This document shows positions 45,004 to 54,076 of a DNA stretch of 64,000 nucleotides, in pieces. A program made the position numbers and the translations under genes. Within the stretch, counting starts at the first letter, position 1. Each line of letters opens with the position of its first letter. The stretch lies in NCBI GenBank assembly GCA_963579025.1, contig CAUZFZ010000006.1, positions 71,275 to 135,274 on the forward strand, in the 5' to 3' direction. Under the pieces are notes generated by a model. The model saw only the letters and a list, made by a program, of their open reading frames with translations. It was not told the DNA's origin and made no database searches. This DNA comes from CAUZFZ01 sp963579025. GTDB lineage: Bacteria > Planctomycetota > Planctomycetia > Planctomycetales > Planctomycetaceae.

Positions 45004-45072
45004 CGTAGCCGGACTCGCAGAAGTCCCGGTGATTCCGGACGCGGCGCCCGTCGCCTGATGGCTCCGGCTACG
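45004..45072. repeat. Inverted repeat of the GTAGCsGGACTCGC family between convergent genes
   Basis: CGTAGCCGGACTCGCAGAAG at 45004 and onward resembles the repeats at 4756-4780 and 53743-53807. Its outer end, CGTAGCCGGA, is matched in reverse by TCCGGCTACG at 45063-45072, which overlaps the last codons of apbE. It separates the convergent DUF1553 and apbE genes. Confidence 0.5.
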
Positions 45073-46378
45073 ATTGGTTGTCCGCCTCATTGGCCGGTGT
45101 TACCGGGCCTGTCTTACGTCTGAATCGTGCCAGTGGGTCACGGCACTCATCCGCCGGATTCTGGCACAGGTCACACGCCGAGCCTTCCGCGCCGGGCATG
45201 TTGTTGAGGCCTCCGCAGCTTCCGCGTAACCGTCGGTTGCTGAAGATGACTCCGACGGCCATTCCAATGATCGCGATGGCAAAGACGCCTCCCACCGCGA
45301 CGATGGTGCGCAACAGTGATCCATCACCCTCGCCATTCGTGTTCGGCGGCAACTCCGTCTGCGGAATCAATGCCGCAAAACTCAGCGTCTGTTTGTCGGT
45401 GAGTCTGTCGCCGTCCCGCTGAATCAGAAGTGCAGCCACGTTCTCTTGATTAGCCAGTGCCATGCCGCGCTCTGGTCCCAGAACATTGATCGCCGTCGCG
45501 AGGGCATCGGCTTGCATACAATTGCTGGCAACAACAGTGACGGACGCAAGCGAATGACTGACGGGCCGCCCCGTTTTCGGGTCGATCGTGTGAGAATACC
45601 GCCGACCGTCGACCTCAAAGAAGTTGCGGTAGTCTCCCGAAGTGGCAATCGACTGATCCTTCAGGGCCAGCGCCCGATGCACGCGCCGGGATAGTTCGTC
45701 CGGGGCTTCAACGCCGACTTGCCAGAGCGATCCGTCGGGCTTCTGACCACGAGCCCGCATTTCGCCACCGATCTCCACCAGATGGTTTGAGCAGCCGGAT
45801 GCGTCGAGCAGCTTTGAGACTTCATCGACGGCATAGCCTTTGGCAATTGCAGACAGGTTGATCTGCAGTTTCGGATCGAACTTACGCATTGCCGGAGGAT
45901 CACGTCTTACCTCAAGCTTCTGCCAGCCGCAGTGGTTTCTGGCTTCCTCGATATCCGCATCACTCGGAATCTGGCGACTCTGTGATCCCGTATCGAAACT
46001 CCACAAACGAATGAGCGGAGCAACCGTCGGGTCGAATGCGCCACGGCTTAGTTCAGCGACCCGCAACGCCTCCGTAACGACAACGGCAGAGTCGTCCGAG
46101 ACGGGGAACCATTCGACCGAATCCAGGCGGTTGAATCGGGAGACTTCGGAGTCGTCCTTCCAGGTGGACATGCTCTGTTCAATTTGATCCAGGCGATCCT
46201 GAATCGCCACCTGCAGCGATGAATCGGGTGTTCGAGTTGTGGCGTCCAGCATGACCCGCCAGGACGTCCCCATCGTCAGGCCATCGATTGCAGCGACGTC
46301 GCGTGTTTGAAACGCGTGGCCTGCGCCTGCAAGGAGCAGGACAGATCCGATCAGTCCGATCAGAATGCGATAGTTCAC
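45068..46378 (-). CDS. apbE: FAD:protein FMN transferase (ApbE) fused to an NqrM-like domain
   Basis: ApbE attaches FMN covalently to Thr residues of Na+-NQR and Rnf subunits, and NqrM is a small membrane protein needed for Na+-NQR assembly. The product is 436 aa. A signal or anchor helix opens it. ApbE motifs are complete: GLTMGTSW, GAFDPTVAPLIRLW, INLSAIAKGYAVDE, HLVEIGGEMRARG, SHTIDPKTGRPVSH and ADALATAINVLG. Residues 355-436 add a membrane helix (about 359-380) ending VGVIFSNRRLRGSCGGLNNM, and the four cysteines Cys388, Cys402, Cys405 and Cys412, as in NqrM (DUF539). The two are normally separate genes at the end of nqr operons. No nqr gene lies in the window. Confidence 0.9.
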   Translation of the reverse strand: MNYRILIGLIGSVLLLAGAGHAFQTRDVAAIDGLTMGTSWRVMLDATTRTPDSSLQVAIQDRLDQIEQSMSTWKDDSEVSRFNRLDSVEWFPVSDDSAVVVTEALRVAELSRGAFDPTVAPLIRLWSFDTGSQSRQIPSDADIEEARNHCGWQKLEVRRDPPAMRKFDPKLQINLSAIAKGYAVDEVSKLLDASGCSNHLVEIGGEMRARGQKPDGSLWQVGVEAPDELSRRVHRALALKDQSIATSGDYRNFFEVDGRRYSHTIDPKTGRPVSHSLASVTVVASNCMQADALATAINVLGPERGMALANQENVAALLIQRDGDRLTDKQTLSFAALIPQTELPPNTNGEGDGSLLRTIVAVGGVFAIAIIGMAVGVIFSNRRLRGSCGGLNNMPGAEGSACDLCQNPADECRDPLARFRRKTGPVTPANEADNQS

Positions 46379-46437
46379 AGTGGTGTTCCCGTCGGAAACG
46401 GCCTGGTCTCAACCGCGTTGGGAAAAACCGGCTAGGG

Positions 46438-47187
46438 CTACTGCTGCATGCGGGACAGAATCCACGTGGCAATGGCGCCCGGGGCCAGACCGAAGAATGC
46501 TATCACGAAAAGCCAGGTCGAGCCCGTTTGTATGTGGGGCTTTTTCAGTGGATGAAACAGGCGGCAGAACGGGCGTGGCGTCACATTACCCAGAAGTGCA
46601 ATCACGCCCCACCACACGGCGGAGCCGGCAAAGCAGATGCTGGCAACCAGCATCCAGTATTGCGGGATGCGGCTCGTGCGAAATGGAACATATTCCAATT
46701 CGAGGAACGTCCAGGGCTCGTTCAGTTCAATCAGCACGGGGGCGCAGCCAATCGCGAGCGTCACGATCACGGGGGCGGAGAGGATCACTCCCAGCAAGAC
46801 CAGATACCCGATCACGGCCACCGGCGTCACCAGCCACTGAGCCGGTCGAAAGTCCTTCCACGAAGTCACGCGGCCCATAACTCCCCGCGCCAGAACGACT
46901 GACACGAGTAAGAGTACATAACCAAAGATGACTGGTTCGTTGCGGCGGTCGCCGGACAACAGGACACCGTAGACAAGTGCCGTGACTGCCGATGCCGCCA
47001 GGAAAAACTCGCCGGCGTGCAGCCAGTCAAAGAACGTCCATAAAAGCTCATGCAACCAGTGCACCATGCGGACCAGCCACTGCCACAGCCGTGATCCCGC
47101 GTCTCGGATCCTTCCGAGAATGCCCGGCGGCGGAGTGGGTTCGAAAGTGAACCCGCATTCGGGACAGGATTTCGGTTGGTTGGCCAT
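46438..47187 (-). CDS. Zinc-ribbon polytopic membrane protein, unknown function
   Basis: The product is 249 aa. It starts with a half zinc ribbon, SCPECGFTFEPTPPPG (only one CxxC), then about five membrane segments near residues 62-80, 85-103, 118-142, 180-200 and 222-243. I do not recognise a family; planctomycetes encode many such short-zinc-ribbon membrane proteins. It lies 41 bp downstream of moxR and 59 bp upstream of apbE on the same strand, so it may belong to a moxR transcript. Confidence 0.65.
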   Translation of the reverse strand: MANQPKSCPECGFTFEPTPPPGILGRIRDAGSRLWQWLVRMVHWLHELLWTFFDWLHAGEFFLAASAVTALVYGVLLSGDRRNEPVIFGYVLLLVSVVLARGVMGRVTSWKDFRPAQWLVTPVAVIGYLVLLGVILSAPVIVTLAIGCAPVLIELNEPWTFLELEYVPFRTSRIPQYWMLVASICFAGSAVWWGVIALLGNVTPRPFCRLFHPLKKPHIQTGSTWLFVIAFFGLAPGAIATWILSRMQQ

Positions 47188-47228
47188 GAATCACATCGTC
47201 GGCAGCACGTCGGCCCGTGGTGTCACCA

Positions 47229-48245
47229 TCACACGGCGGACGGCAGCAGGGCGTCCTCGTTTATGTTCGCGACGCAATCCTGAATCAGGTCGCTGACCGG
47301 GATGCCTTCAGCCTGGCCGTCGTAATTGAGCAGCGTGCGGTGCTGCAGCACCTCGGGCGCAAAGTGGCGAATGTCTTCGTAGGCGACGTGGGCCCGCCCC
47401 TCGCTGAGTGCGCGGACTCGAGACGCTTTGATCAGGCCCTGAGCGGCCCGCGGACTGGCTCCCCAGCGAACAAACTGCCGGACGCGGTCGGGGGCGTAAT
47501 CAGTGCCCGGATGAGTCGCCAGAACTAATCGGACGGCGAAGTCACGGATGGGGTCAGCGACGACGACCTTCTGCAGCGTCTCACGAAGCTGCATGATGCG
47601 TTCGCCGTTGAGCACTTTCGGCAATTCGATTGACGATTTCAGAATCGTGCGATTGACGACTTCGTTCAGCTCCTCGCGTGAGAGGAACGGTACGACAACC
47701 TTGAACAGGAAACGGTCGAGCTGCGCTTCTGGCAGAGGGAACGTCCCCTCCTGCTCGATCGGGTTCTGGGTCGCCAGCACGAAAAACGGCTGATCCAGAA
47801 CGTGAATCTTGCCGCTCGTCGTGACTGTGCCCTCCTGCATGGTCTCCAGCAGCGCGGACTGGGTCTTGGGAGTTGCGCGGTTGATTTCATCCGCCAGCAG
47901 GAGCTGCGTGAAAATCGGGCCGGCTTTGAATTCGAGCTGGTAGCGTCCCGAGTCGTCCGTCGACATGACGTTCGTGCCGACGATGTCGGCTGGCATCAGG
48001 TCCGGAGTGAACTGAATGCGTCGAAAGTGGAGGTCAAGCACGTGCGACAGAGATTTGACAAGCTCGGTCTTGCCCAGCCCAGGCACTCCTTCCAGCAGAA
48101 CATTGCCGCCGCAGAAGAGTGCCGTGAGGACGGTCTCGACAACCCGGGTCTGCCCAACGATCACTCGCCCGACTTCTTCGCGAACCTGTTCGAACGTCGA
48201 ACGAAAATCGGCGGCCTCGGCCTGAAGGTCAATCGTGCTTGTCAT
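47229..48245 (-). CDS. MoxR-family AAA ATPase
   Basis: MoxR ATPases act as chaperones for assembling metal or membrane complexes, often with DUF58 and VWA partners. The product is 338 aa. Walker A is GVPGLGKTELVKS, Walker B is LLADEINRATPKTQSALLET, and sensor 1 is FFVLATQNPIEQEGTFPLPE. The C-terminal lid has FVRWGASPRAAQGLIKASRV. The usual DUF58 and VWA genes are missing downstream; a zinc-ribbon membrane protein takes their place. Confidence 0.93.
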   Translation of the reverse strand: MTSTIDLQAEAADFRSTFEQVREEVGRVIVGQTRVVETVLTALFCGGNVLLEGVPGLGKTELVKSLSHVLDLHFRRIQFTPDLMPADIVGTNVMSTDDSGRYQLEFKAGPIFTQLLLADEINRATPKTQSALLETMQEGTVTTSGKIHVLDQPFFVLATQNPIEQEGTFPLPEAQLDRFLFKVVVPFLSREELNEVVNRTILKSSIELPKVLNGERIMQLRETLQKVVVADPIRDFAVRLVLATHPGTDYAPDRVRQFVRWGASPRAAQGLIKASRVRALSEGRAHVAYEDIRHFAPEVLQHRTLLNYDGQAEGIPVSDLIQDCVANINEDALLPSAV

Positions 48246-48412
48246 GCTGTCTCGATCTCAACCACAAAATTCAGGACTGCAGCACTCGGTCACTGAATTC
48301 TCTCGAATCCAGCGACCGGCAAGTCGACTTAGTGCTGCCACTGTTTCGTGGTTATATGAGCCAGCTTTCCGTCTGCACAACTGCCCGACGCTTCAGGCAA
48401 TGGCGACAGTCA

Positions 48413-49240
48413 TTACTGCCGAATGACCGGGTCGGCTCCCTGACTGGGATCCCAGCCGGCGATGGCCGCGTCTGGAGCAAGGACGAAGATTTCGACGCGA
48501 CGATTCTGGCTTCGGTTTTTTTCGCTGGTGTTGGGAGCGACTGGCTGATGCATGCTGTATCCGGCGGCACCCATGCGTAATTCCTTGATGCCGTACTTGC
48601 CCATCGCCACAACCACCTCGTTGGCTCGGTTCGTCGACAGGTGCCAGTTCGACGGGTGTTTCGTGACCGTCGACCGTTTCACAATGCGCTTATCGTCCGT
48701 GTGTCCAACCACCAGGATATGCAGGCGCTGCGCGTCTGGGGCATTCATGATTTTGGCGAATTCCTGCAGCAGCGGTTTCGCGGTCGATTTGATCTGAGCA
48801 CTGCCCGAATCAAACAGCAGGTCCGACGAGAACTTGCTCACGCCGGTTTCCGGATCGAAATTGAAGCCGGGGTACTGCTTCTCAAGATCAGCAATCTTCT
48901 GATTGGTCGACTGCGACAGGGGATTCTCCTGGTCCCTGGCGCGGTCGAGCAGACTGATGTATTTCTGCTCCATTTCCGAACGCTCACTCTGCAGATTGCC
49001 CAGCCGCTGACTGGCAACCTCAAGCCGCCCGCGCAGTTCTTCGTTCTGCTGATTGAGCTGGGCGAGTGGCTGCCCCGATGAGGCAAGCTGCTGGCCGAGC
49101 GACTGTTTCTCGGCGTGCATCTGTTGCATTCGGAGCTGGCTTTCTCTCAGCCAGTTCCTGGGAACCATGTGGCAACCAGAGACACTGAGCGCAGTAAAGC
49201 CTGCACACAGGACAAGTGACAGACGCATTGAAACAGGCAT
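48413..49240 (-). CDS. OmpA/Pal-type peptidoglycan-binding lipoprotein
   Basis: I start it at the ATG at 49240, which has an AGGAG site 8 bp upstream and gives a 275-aa lipoprotein with lipobox VSGC (Cys23). The frame extends upstream to 49513 without protein-like content. After the anchor, residues about 30-115 form a coiled coil rich in Gln and Glu (QLNQQNEELRGRLEVASQRL). The OmpA C-terminal domain follows: FSSDLLFDSGSAQIKSTAKP, LHILVVGHTDDKRI and LSTNRANEVVVAMGKYGI. It would tie the outer membrane to peptidoglycan. A 380-bp gap to the sulfatase upstream (49241-49621) holds nothing I can support. Confidence 0.9.
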   Translation of the reverse strand: MPVSMRLSLVLCAGFTALSVSGCHMVPRNWLRESQLRMQQMHAEKQSLGQQLASSGQPLAQLNQQNEELRGRLEVASQRLGNLQSERSEMEQKYISLLDRARDQENPLSQSTNQKIADLEKQYPGFNFDPETGVSKFSSDLLFDSGSAQIKSTAKPLLQEFAKIMNAPDAQRLHILVVGHTDDKRIVKRSTVTKHPSNWHLSTNRANEVVVAMGKYGIKELRMGAAGYSMHQPVAPNTSEKNRSQNRRVEIFVLAPDAAIAGWDPSQGADPVIRQ

Positions 49241-49621
49241 GAGGGGGGCTCCTTTGTAGACCGTCCGCCCGGAATGGGGCTGGCAAAGACGAAGATCGGT
49301 CGACACCACGGCCTGCGGGAAAACGCCGGGCGCGTCAATGGGTGAAATACAGATTTGAGAGGGTGGGGATGCGTCCGATTCAGTCGCGAGCGGGGGTTGC
49401 TCACCGGACAAAGGGGGGAACGAAGAGTCTGAAGTGTGGATTCGGGGCGAATCCTTACGTGAGGGGAGGCGGTTTATAGACGAGCCCCGCCACAGCTCAA
49501 AGACCATTCTCAACGGAAAAAATCGGTCTGGTCAAACAGGCGACGGAACGAGCTGGAATAAGAATTCGCCATCAATCGGTGGAGTGAATCGCGACGCTCC
49601 CCGTCATCTTGCCGTCACCTG

Positions 49622-51103
49622 TCATTGCAGAGCCGATCGCATCATCGTGTGTAACTGCCGCATAGAGTGCTCGAATTCCGCGTCTCCAGCCACGTTGACC
49701 GTTTCACGCGAGTCGCGATCGTGGTCGTACAGCTCGTTAGCGATGATTTCATCTGTGCCGAACCTGCGCCATTCCGTGTAGCGGAATCGGTCGGTACGCA
49801 TGGAGTGCCCCATGACGTCCGGGTCCTTGCCGGCGGGCGGATAGGCGGGACGGGGGTGCCACGTGAAGGCCGCCGGTTTCACCCGGGCCGTCGCATCTTC
49901 AAGGACGGGCTTCAGACTCTTACCCTCCAGATGATCGGGCATCGGCAGTCCGCAAAGGTCGACCAGAGTGGGATACACATCGAGCAGTTCGACGAGGGCG
50001 TCAGTCCGCTGGCCGGTCGGGTGTTGCGGGGCGACGATGATCAGAGGCACACGCGCGTCGAGTTCGAAGTTGGATGTCTTGGCCCACAAAGAGTGTTCAC
50101 CCAGATGAAAGCCGTGATCGGACCACAGGACAATGATCGTTCGATCTCGCAGTTTCTGTCGGTCGAGTTCATCCAGCACACGTCCAACCTGAGCGTCGAC
50201 GTAACTGGTTGCCGCGTAATAACCGTGCCGCAGTGCCAGCACTTCGTCTGCCGTCGGGCGGCTGTTTGGGCGGGAGCGAAAACCACGCAGAATTTCCCGC
50301 GAGTCGTGCAGCGCGATGTCCGGCACGCGCCGAGGTGCCGCGGGATTCGCCGGTGGCTTGATCGACGCACGCGAGTAGAGGTCCCAGTACCGCTTCGGTG
50401 CATTGAATGGTGCGTGCGGTTTCCAGAAACCGACGGCGAGAAAAAACGGTTCTTGACGCTTTCCAAGTTGCTGCAGCGCCGCAACGGCGTTCGACGCAAT
50501 GCGCCCGTCGAAGTACGCCTCGTCGGGGACGTCACGCATCTCAGTGCGGGGAACGCCCGACTGATCGGGCGGCACGGGGCCTTTGACAACAGCCGTGTCG
50601 GCACTGTGTGTCGCGTAGTGCATGACCGCCGGAACGCTCCACGAAACGGCGTCACCCTTGAAGTCGTCCTGCCGCCAGTTGTGGAAGATCTTTCCGATGT
50701 TCTGCGTGTGATAGCCATTCTGTTTGAAGTGCTGCGGAAGCGTGACAATGTCCGGTCGGCGTTGGCGGAAATGTGTCGGGAGGTCCCAGATTCCCAGTGT
50801 CTCGGGCCGCAGACCGGTCAACAGTGACGCGCGCGACGGATTGCAAACCGCCTGCTGGCAATAGGCTCGATTGAACAGAGTTCCCTGTCTGGCAAGCCCA
50901 TCGATGTGAGGTGACTGGACGATCGTGTCTCCGTAGCAACCCAGTTCGACACGCAGGTCATCAACGGCAATGAAAAGCACGTTGGGGCGGGAATCGACGT
51001 CATCCGCAGCATCGATGGCTTCGGTGAATCCACACGTGAGGACGCCCACGATTGCCGCGCACATGAGCTTGGTACTGCTAGCTCCGGACGTGAGTGCAGT
51101 CAT
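49622..51103 (-). CDS. Exported sulfatase, iduronate-2-sulfatase-like
   Basis: The product is 493 aa with a hydrophobic N-terminal signal. The sulfatase active-site motif is Cys87-Asn-Pro-Ser-Arg91 within QQAVCNPSRASLLTG, where Cys is converted to formylglycine. Metal-site strands are NVLFIAVDDLRVELGCYG near residue 41 and IIVLWSDHGFHLGEHSLWAK. The closing region (HPRPAYPPAGKDPDVMGHSM, RTDRFRYTEWRRFG) resembles iduronate-2-sulfatases, a group greatly expanded in planctomycetes that use sulfated algal polysaccharides. Substrate is not readable from sequence. Confidence 0.93.
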   Translation of the reverse strand: MTALTSGASSTKLMCAAIVGVLTCGFTEAIDAADDVDSRPNVLFIAVDDLRVELGCYGDTIVQSPHIDGLARQGTLFNRAYCQQAVCNPSRASLLTGLRPETLGIWDLPTHFRQRRPDIVTLPQHFKQNGYHTQNIGKIFHNWRQDDFKGDAVSWSVPAVMHYATHSADTAVVKGPVPPDQSGVPRTEMRDVPDEAYFDGRIASNAVAALQQLGKRQEPFFLAVGFWKPHAPFNAPKRYWDLYSRASIKPPANPAAPRRVPDIALHDSREILRGFRSRPNSRPTADEVLALRHGYYAATSYVDAQVGRVLDELDRQKLRDRTIIVLWSDHGFHLGEHSLWAKTSNFELDARVPLIIVAPQHPTGQRTDALVELLDVYPTLVDLCGLPMPDHLEGKSLKPVLEDATARVKPAAFTWHPRPAYPPAGKDPDVMGHSMRTDRFRYTEWRRFGTDEIIANELYDHDRDSRETVNVAGDAEFEHSMRQLHTMMRSALQ

Positions 51104-51426
51104 TGGCTGAATGCTCCAGCGGAATTCAGAGTTCGCACGGCGTCACGTCGACCGTCGAACCTGTTTTGATGGGCGAGTCGTGAATCCTACGGACTCGTGC
51201 GCGCCTGACCAACGTGCCACCCAGTCCCCGTAATCGATACGACAGGAACATCCGGAAGAATCGGCAATACCGGATGTTTCGGGAGTTCGGGCAGGACGGG
51301 CAGAACACGCTAAGGCCGGTTCCAGTGCACAGCCGATTCATCAGGAGAGCCCCGATGCGCCCTGCATTCGCCGGGACTGAAAACATTGAATTGACTTGTG
51401 TAACGAACACACAGGGTTGAATCGTC

Positions 51427-53118
51427 ATGAAGCGACCTCACATGCGATCGATCGTTTGCGCTGCAGCGGCAAGTGCGTGCATCTGCTGCTGCGGAATCTT
51501 TGTACAGGCATCTGGTCCAATCGGATTCGTCTCGCGCATCTGGAAAGAACGTCCCGTCGTTCTCAGGACAAAAGAATCGCGTCTGAATCCCATGAACTGG
51601 TTCGGTCGGAAGAAGGCCGGCACATCCGATGAGAGTGTCGCTGCGGATGATCGTCGAACGCTCGAACGCTCCGAACTAGTCAGAGATCCGTTTCTGACCG
51701 AGTCAATCGCGGAGAGTCCGATGGTCGAGGTATTGAAGTCGCCCGAGTCGACGCCGCCCGCTTCAAACATCGTCCGGACGCCAGTCGTGGTGGAACAAAG
51801 GACAAGGCTGGCGACAACTGGCCTCGACAAAGTCGGTGTTCCGTCCACCGATCGCAAATCGCCGAACACGAACGGACCGGCACAGGTCACTCGCGTCCAG
51901 GCCACGCAGCGAGCTCCGCGCCTGCCGATACTTGGTGGCTTCGGTGCGATCGAGTCGCCCGCAGCGGGACAGACAGGACGTCCTGCGCCAACTGCTGCCG
52001 CTCCAACGACTCCACAATCCAGCCGCCAGCCGCGTCGATCGACACGTAATGTGAAGCCGTCAACCGGTGGCAATCGGTTCGTGGGCGGTTTTGATGCCGA
52101 GTTCGCGAAACTCGTTCAGAGTGTCATTGCCGAAACCGAAAACGGAACCGTCCAGGCACCGGTTCCGCGTCTGCCCGGCGCTGGCGGGCCCTCAACAACA
52201 GCGAACGATGGAAGACCATCACTGGTGGGCCGTCTCCCGGACAGGCAGACGACAGGCTCCATGACGAAATCGGGCCGTTCCGGCGTACCTTTGCTCCCGT
52301 CGCAGTCCATTCAGTCCAACATTGCCACGGTCGATTCGACGCCCGAGTCATCCGGCGCCGCCTCTGAATTCAGCATGGAAAGCGAACGTGCGGACTTCGC
52401 GCGTTATGCCTCACAATTGACCGGCGAGTCCGTCAGCGATGTGATTGAGGCATCGCGACAGAAAATTGCCAACACGCCACTGGCTGCTCGTCAGAACATG
52501 AGCCGTGAGCAATTGACCGCCGCGCAGGGGCAGGGGCAGGCGGGAAGTCAGGTCCAGCCAATCGAATCGACAGGGCCGCGTGTCCCTTCCGATCCGCGGC
52601 AGAACATACGGCCCGCGGCGACCATGCAGATCACACCGGGGCGTGCCGGGTCTGGGTTCATTATTGAATCACCTGACTCCAGACCTGTCCGAGCGCGTGT
52701 CACATCGAATGGTGCCCCCGCCCGTGCAGTGCCTGATAACTCAGAATTCGAACGTCTTTCGTATCAAACTGATGAAACGATGCAGGATGGCACATTGGCG
52801 GACGCTGCGGCGAACGGCCCATTGCTGATGTTGCCGAATGAGCATCATCCCAATGGACAGCACTTTCTTGAGCCTGCGGAATCCGATTCCGACGGTGGCA
52901 ATGCCGCCGCTTTGCCAAAGACTGCCGACTCTTCGACGGACTGGTGGCCAGGCGAAGCGGACACCGCCGCCGACGAGCCGGGATCAGGAGCGGGATGGGC
53001 GGTTGCAGTGATGTGTCTCATATTGACCCTCATGGCCGGAGGGTACGCGGCCCGCAGGAAGCTGCAGATCGATTCATTCGACATCACCCGAATCCGTCAG
53101 CGCTTCGAAAAGGACTGA
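51427..53118 (+). CDS. Hypothetical exported protein with C-terminal membrane anchor
   Basis: The product is 563 aa and I do not recognise a family. It begins with a Cys-rich hydrophobic signal (IVCAAAASACICCCGIFVQA), has about 480 residues of Pro/Ser/Thr/Arg-rich low complexity with no clear fold, and ends with a membrane helix (WAVAVMCLILTLMAGGYAAR) plus a short basic cytoplasmic tail. A more ordered piece near residues 315-350 reads FARYASQLTGESVSDVIEAS. It is divergent from the sulfatase, with a 323-bp spacer (51104-51426) in which I see no other feature. Confidence 0.62.
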   Translation: MKRPHMRSIVCAAAASACICCCGIFVQASGPIGFVSRIWKERPVVLRTKESRLNPMNWFGRKKAGTSDESVAADDRRTLERSELVRDPFLTESIAESPMVEVLKSPESTPPASNIVRTPVVVEQRTRLATTGLDKVGVPSTDRKSPNTNGPAQVTRVQATQRAPRLPILGGFGAIESPAAGQTGRPAPTAAAPTTPQSSRQPRRSTRNVKPSTGGNRFVGGFDAEFAKLVQSVIAETENGTVQAPVPRLPGAGGPSTTANDGRPSLVGRLPDRQTTGSMTKSGRSGVPLLPSQSIQSNIATVDSTPESSGAASEFSMESERADFARYASQLTGESVSDVIEASRQKIANTPLAARQNMSREQLTAAQGQGQAGSQVQPIESTGPRVPSDPRQNIRPAATMQITPGRAGSGFIIESPDSRPVRARVTSNGAPARAVPDNSEFERLSYQTDETMQDGTLADAAANGPLLMLPNEHHPNGQHFLEPAESDSDGGNAAALPKTADSSTDWWPGEADTAADEPGSGAGWAVAVMCLILTLMAGGYAARRKLQIDSFDITRIRQRFEKD

Positions 53119-53321
53119 ATTCCCGTAGTGACAGCAGAGTGTGACTTATTGTTGGGTCAGCCAGTTCCATCACGCCGAACAATGTTCGAACGGATGGCAC
53201 CCCGTCAGGTCACATTCGACTGGCAGGCCGATTTGGAATCGCACGATATCGAGCGTTCTGAATCGACCTTTTCATCTGATGCAATCATCAGAGCCAGGCT
53301 GCTTCGCAAAGGGATTCCCAG

Positions 53322-53672
53322 ATGGCCGTTGATCCGTGGAGTCGTCCGACACTTGACGATCTGAGAGTGGTTCTGGAGAGCATCGGCAAGACCGACGCCG
53401 TCCATGACCGGGCAGCCGAGCGACTGGATTTGTCCGTGCCGGCGGAGATCATCACGCAGCGAGGCAGCAACGTGCCCGCCATGACACGCGAGATCAGTCG
53501 GTTTGGTATCGGTCTGCTGCACCGCGGGTCCGTGCAGCTTGGTGAAGTTACCGTGAAGATGGCCAGCGATACGCGCGAGTACAAATACCTGGTCAAGCTC
53601 GAATGGTGCGAGCCGTGCGAGAACGGCATGTTCATCAGCGGCGGGCAATTCCTCGGCAAGCTGGACGATTAG
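53322..53672 (+). CDS. Small PilZ-like protein, 116 aa
   Basis: An AAAGGGA ribosome site sits 7 bp before the ATG. The segment VPAMTREISRFGIGLLHRGS resembles the D/N-x-S-x-x-G strand of PilZ domains, followed by beta strands (VQLGEVTVKMASDTREYKYL, VKLEWCEPCENGMFISGGQF). A PilZ domain would bind cyclic di-GMP, but the usual upstream RxxxR is not clear, so binding is uncertain. Confidence 0.6.
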   Translation: MAVDPWSRPTLDDLRVVLESIGKTDAVHDRAAERLDLSVPAEIITQRGSNVPAMTREISRFGIGLLHRGSVQLGEVTVKMASDTREYKYLVKLEWCEPCENGMFISGGQFLGKLDD

Positions 53673-53742
53673 AGCGCCGCCAACTCCGTGAATCGGGATT
53701 AGCCGCCGTGCCGCCGTGCTTCGTCAGCCGTGAAGTGTTGGA

Positions 53743-53807
53743 CGTAGCCGAACTCGCCAGCGTCTGTGTTCCCGCGCGTCCGGCCAAAGTCGGGCGACTT
53801 CGGCTAC
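53743..53807. repeat. Inverted repeat with GTAGCCGAACTCGCC arms
   Basis: CGTAGCCGAACTCGCCAG at 53743-53760 is matched in reverse by GGGCGACTTCGGCTAC at 53792-53807. It is the clearest copy of the family also seen at 4756-4780 and 45004-45072. The enclosing 404-bp spacer (53673-54076) between the PilZ-like and DUF1559 genes has no supported gene. Confidence 0.6.
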
Positions 53808-54076
53808 CCCTCAAAACTCGCCTGACATGGCACAACCAGTGCCATTGGGCGGTAGCCAATCCTTCCACCGTGGTTAGTTCGGATCGGCCGCTCGCCTGAG
53901 CAGCCTGCGGCGGCTGAGCGGAAGAATCTTTCAGAAATGGGCTCGTGGTTTTCCCGTCGGGCACGTAGCAGCGACTGCGGTTTTGTCAGCATCGTGAGTA
54001 CGATCCGTGTTGCGGTCGTGAATCCGTGCGACATCGCGATGTCAGCCGCATTCAACGCCCCGGCGGGAGGCAGAAG

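Noticed and set aside
49667..50827. A 386-codon plus-strand frame opposite the sulfatase
   Set aside because: The minus strand has the full set of sulfatase motifs; the antisense frame has none and no ribosome site.
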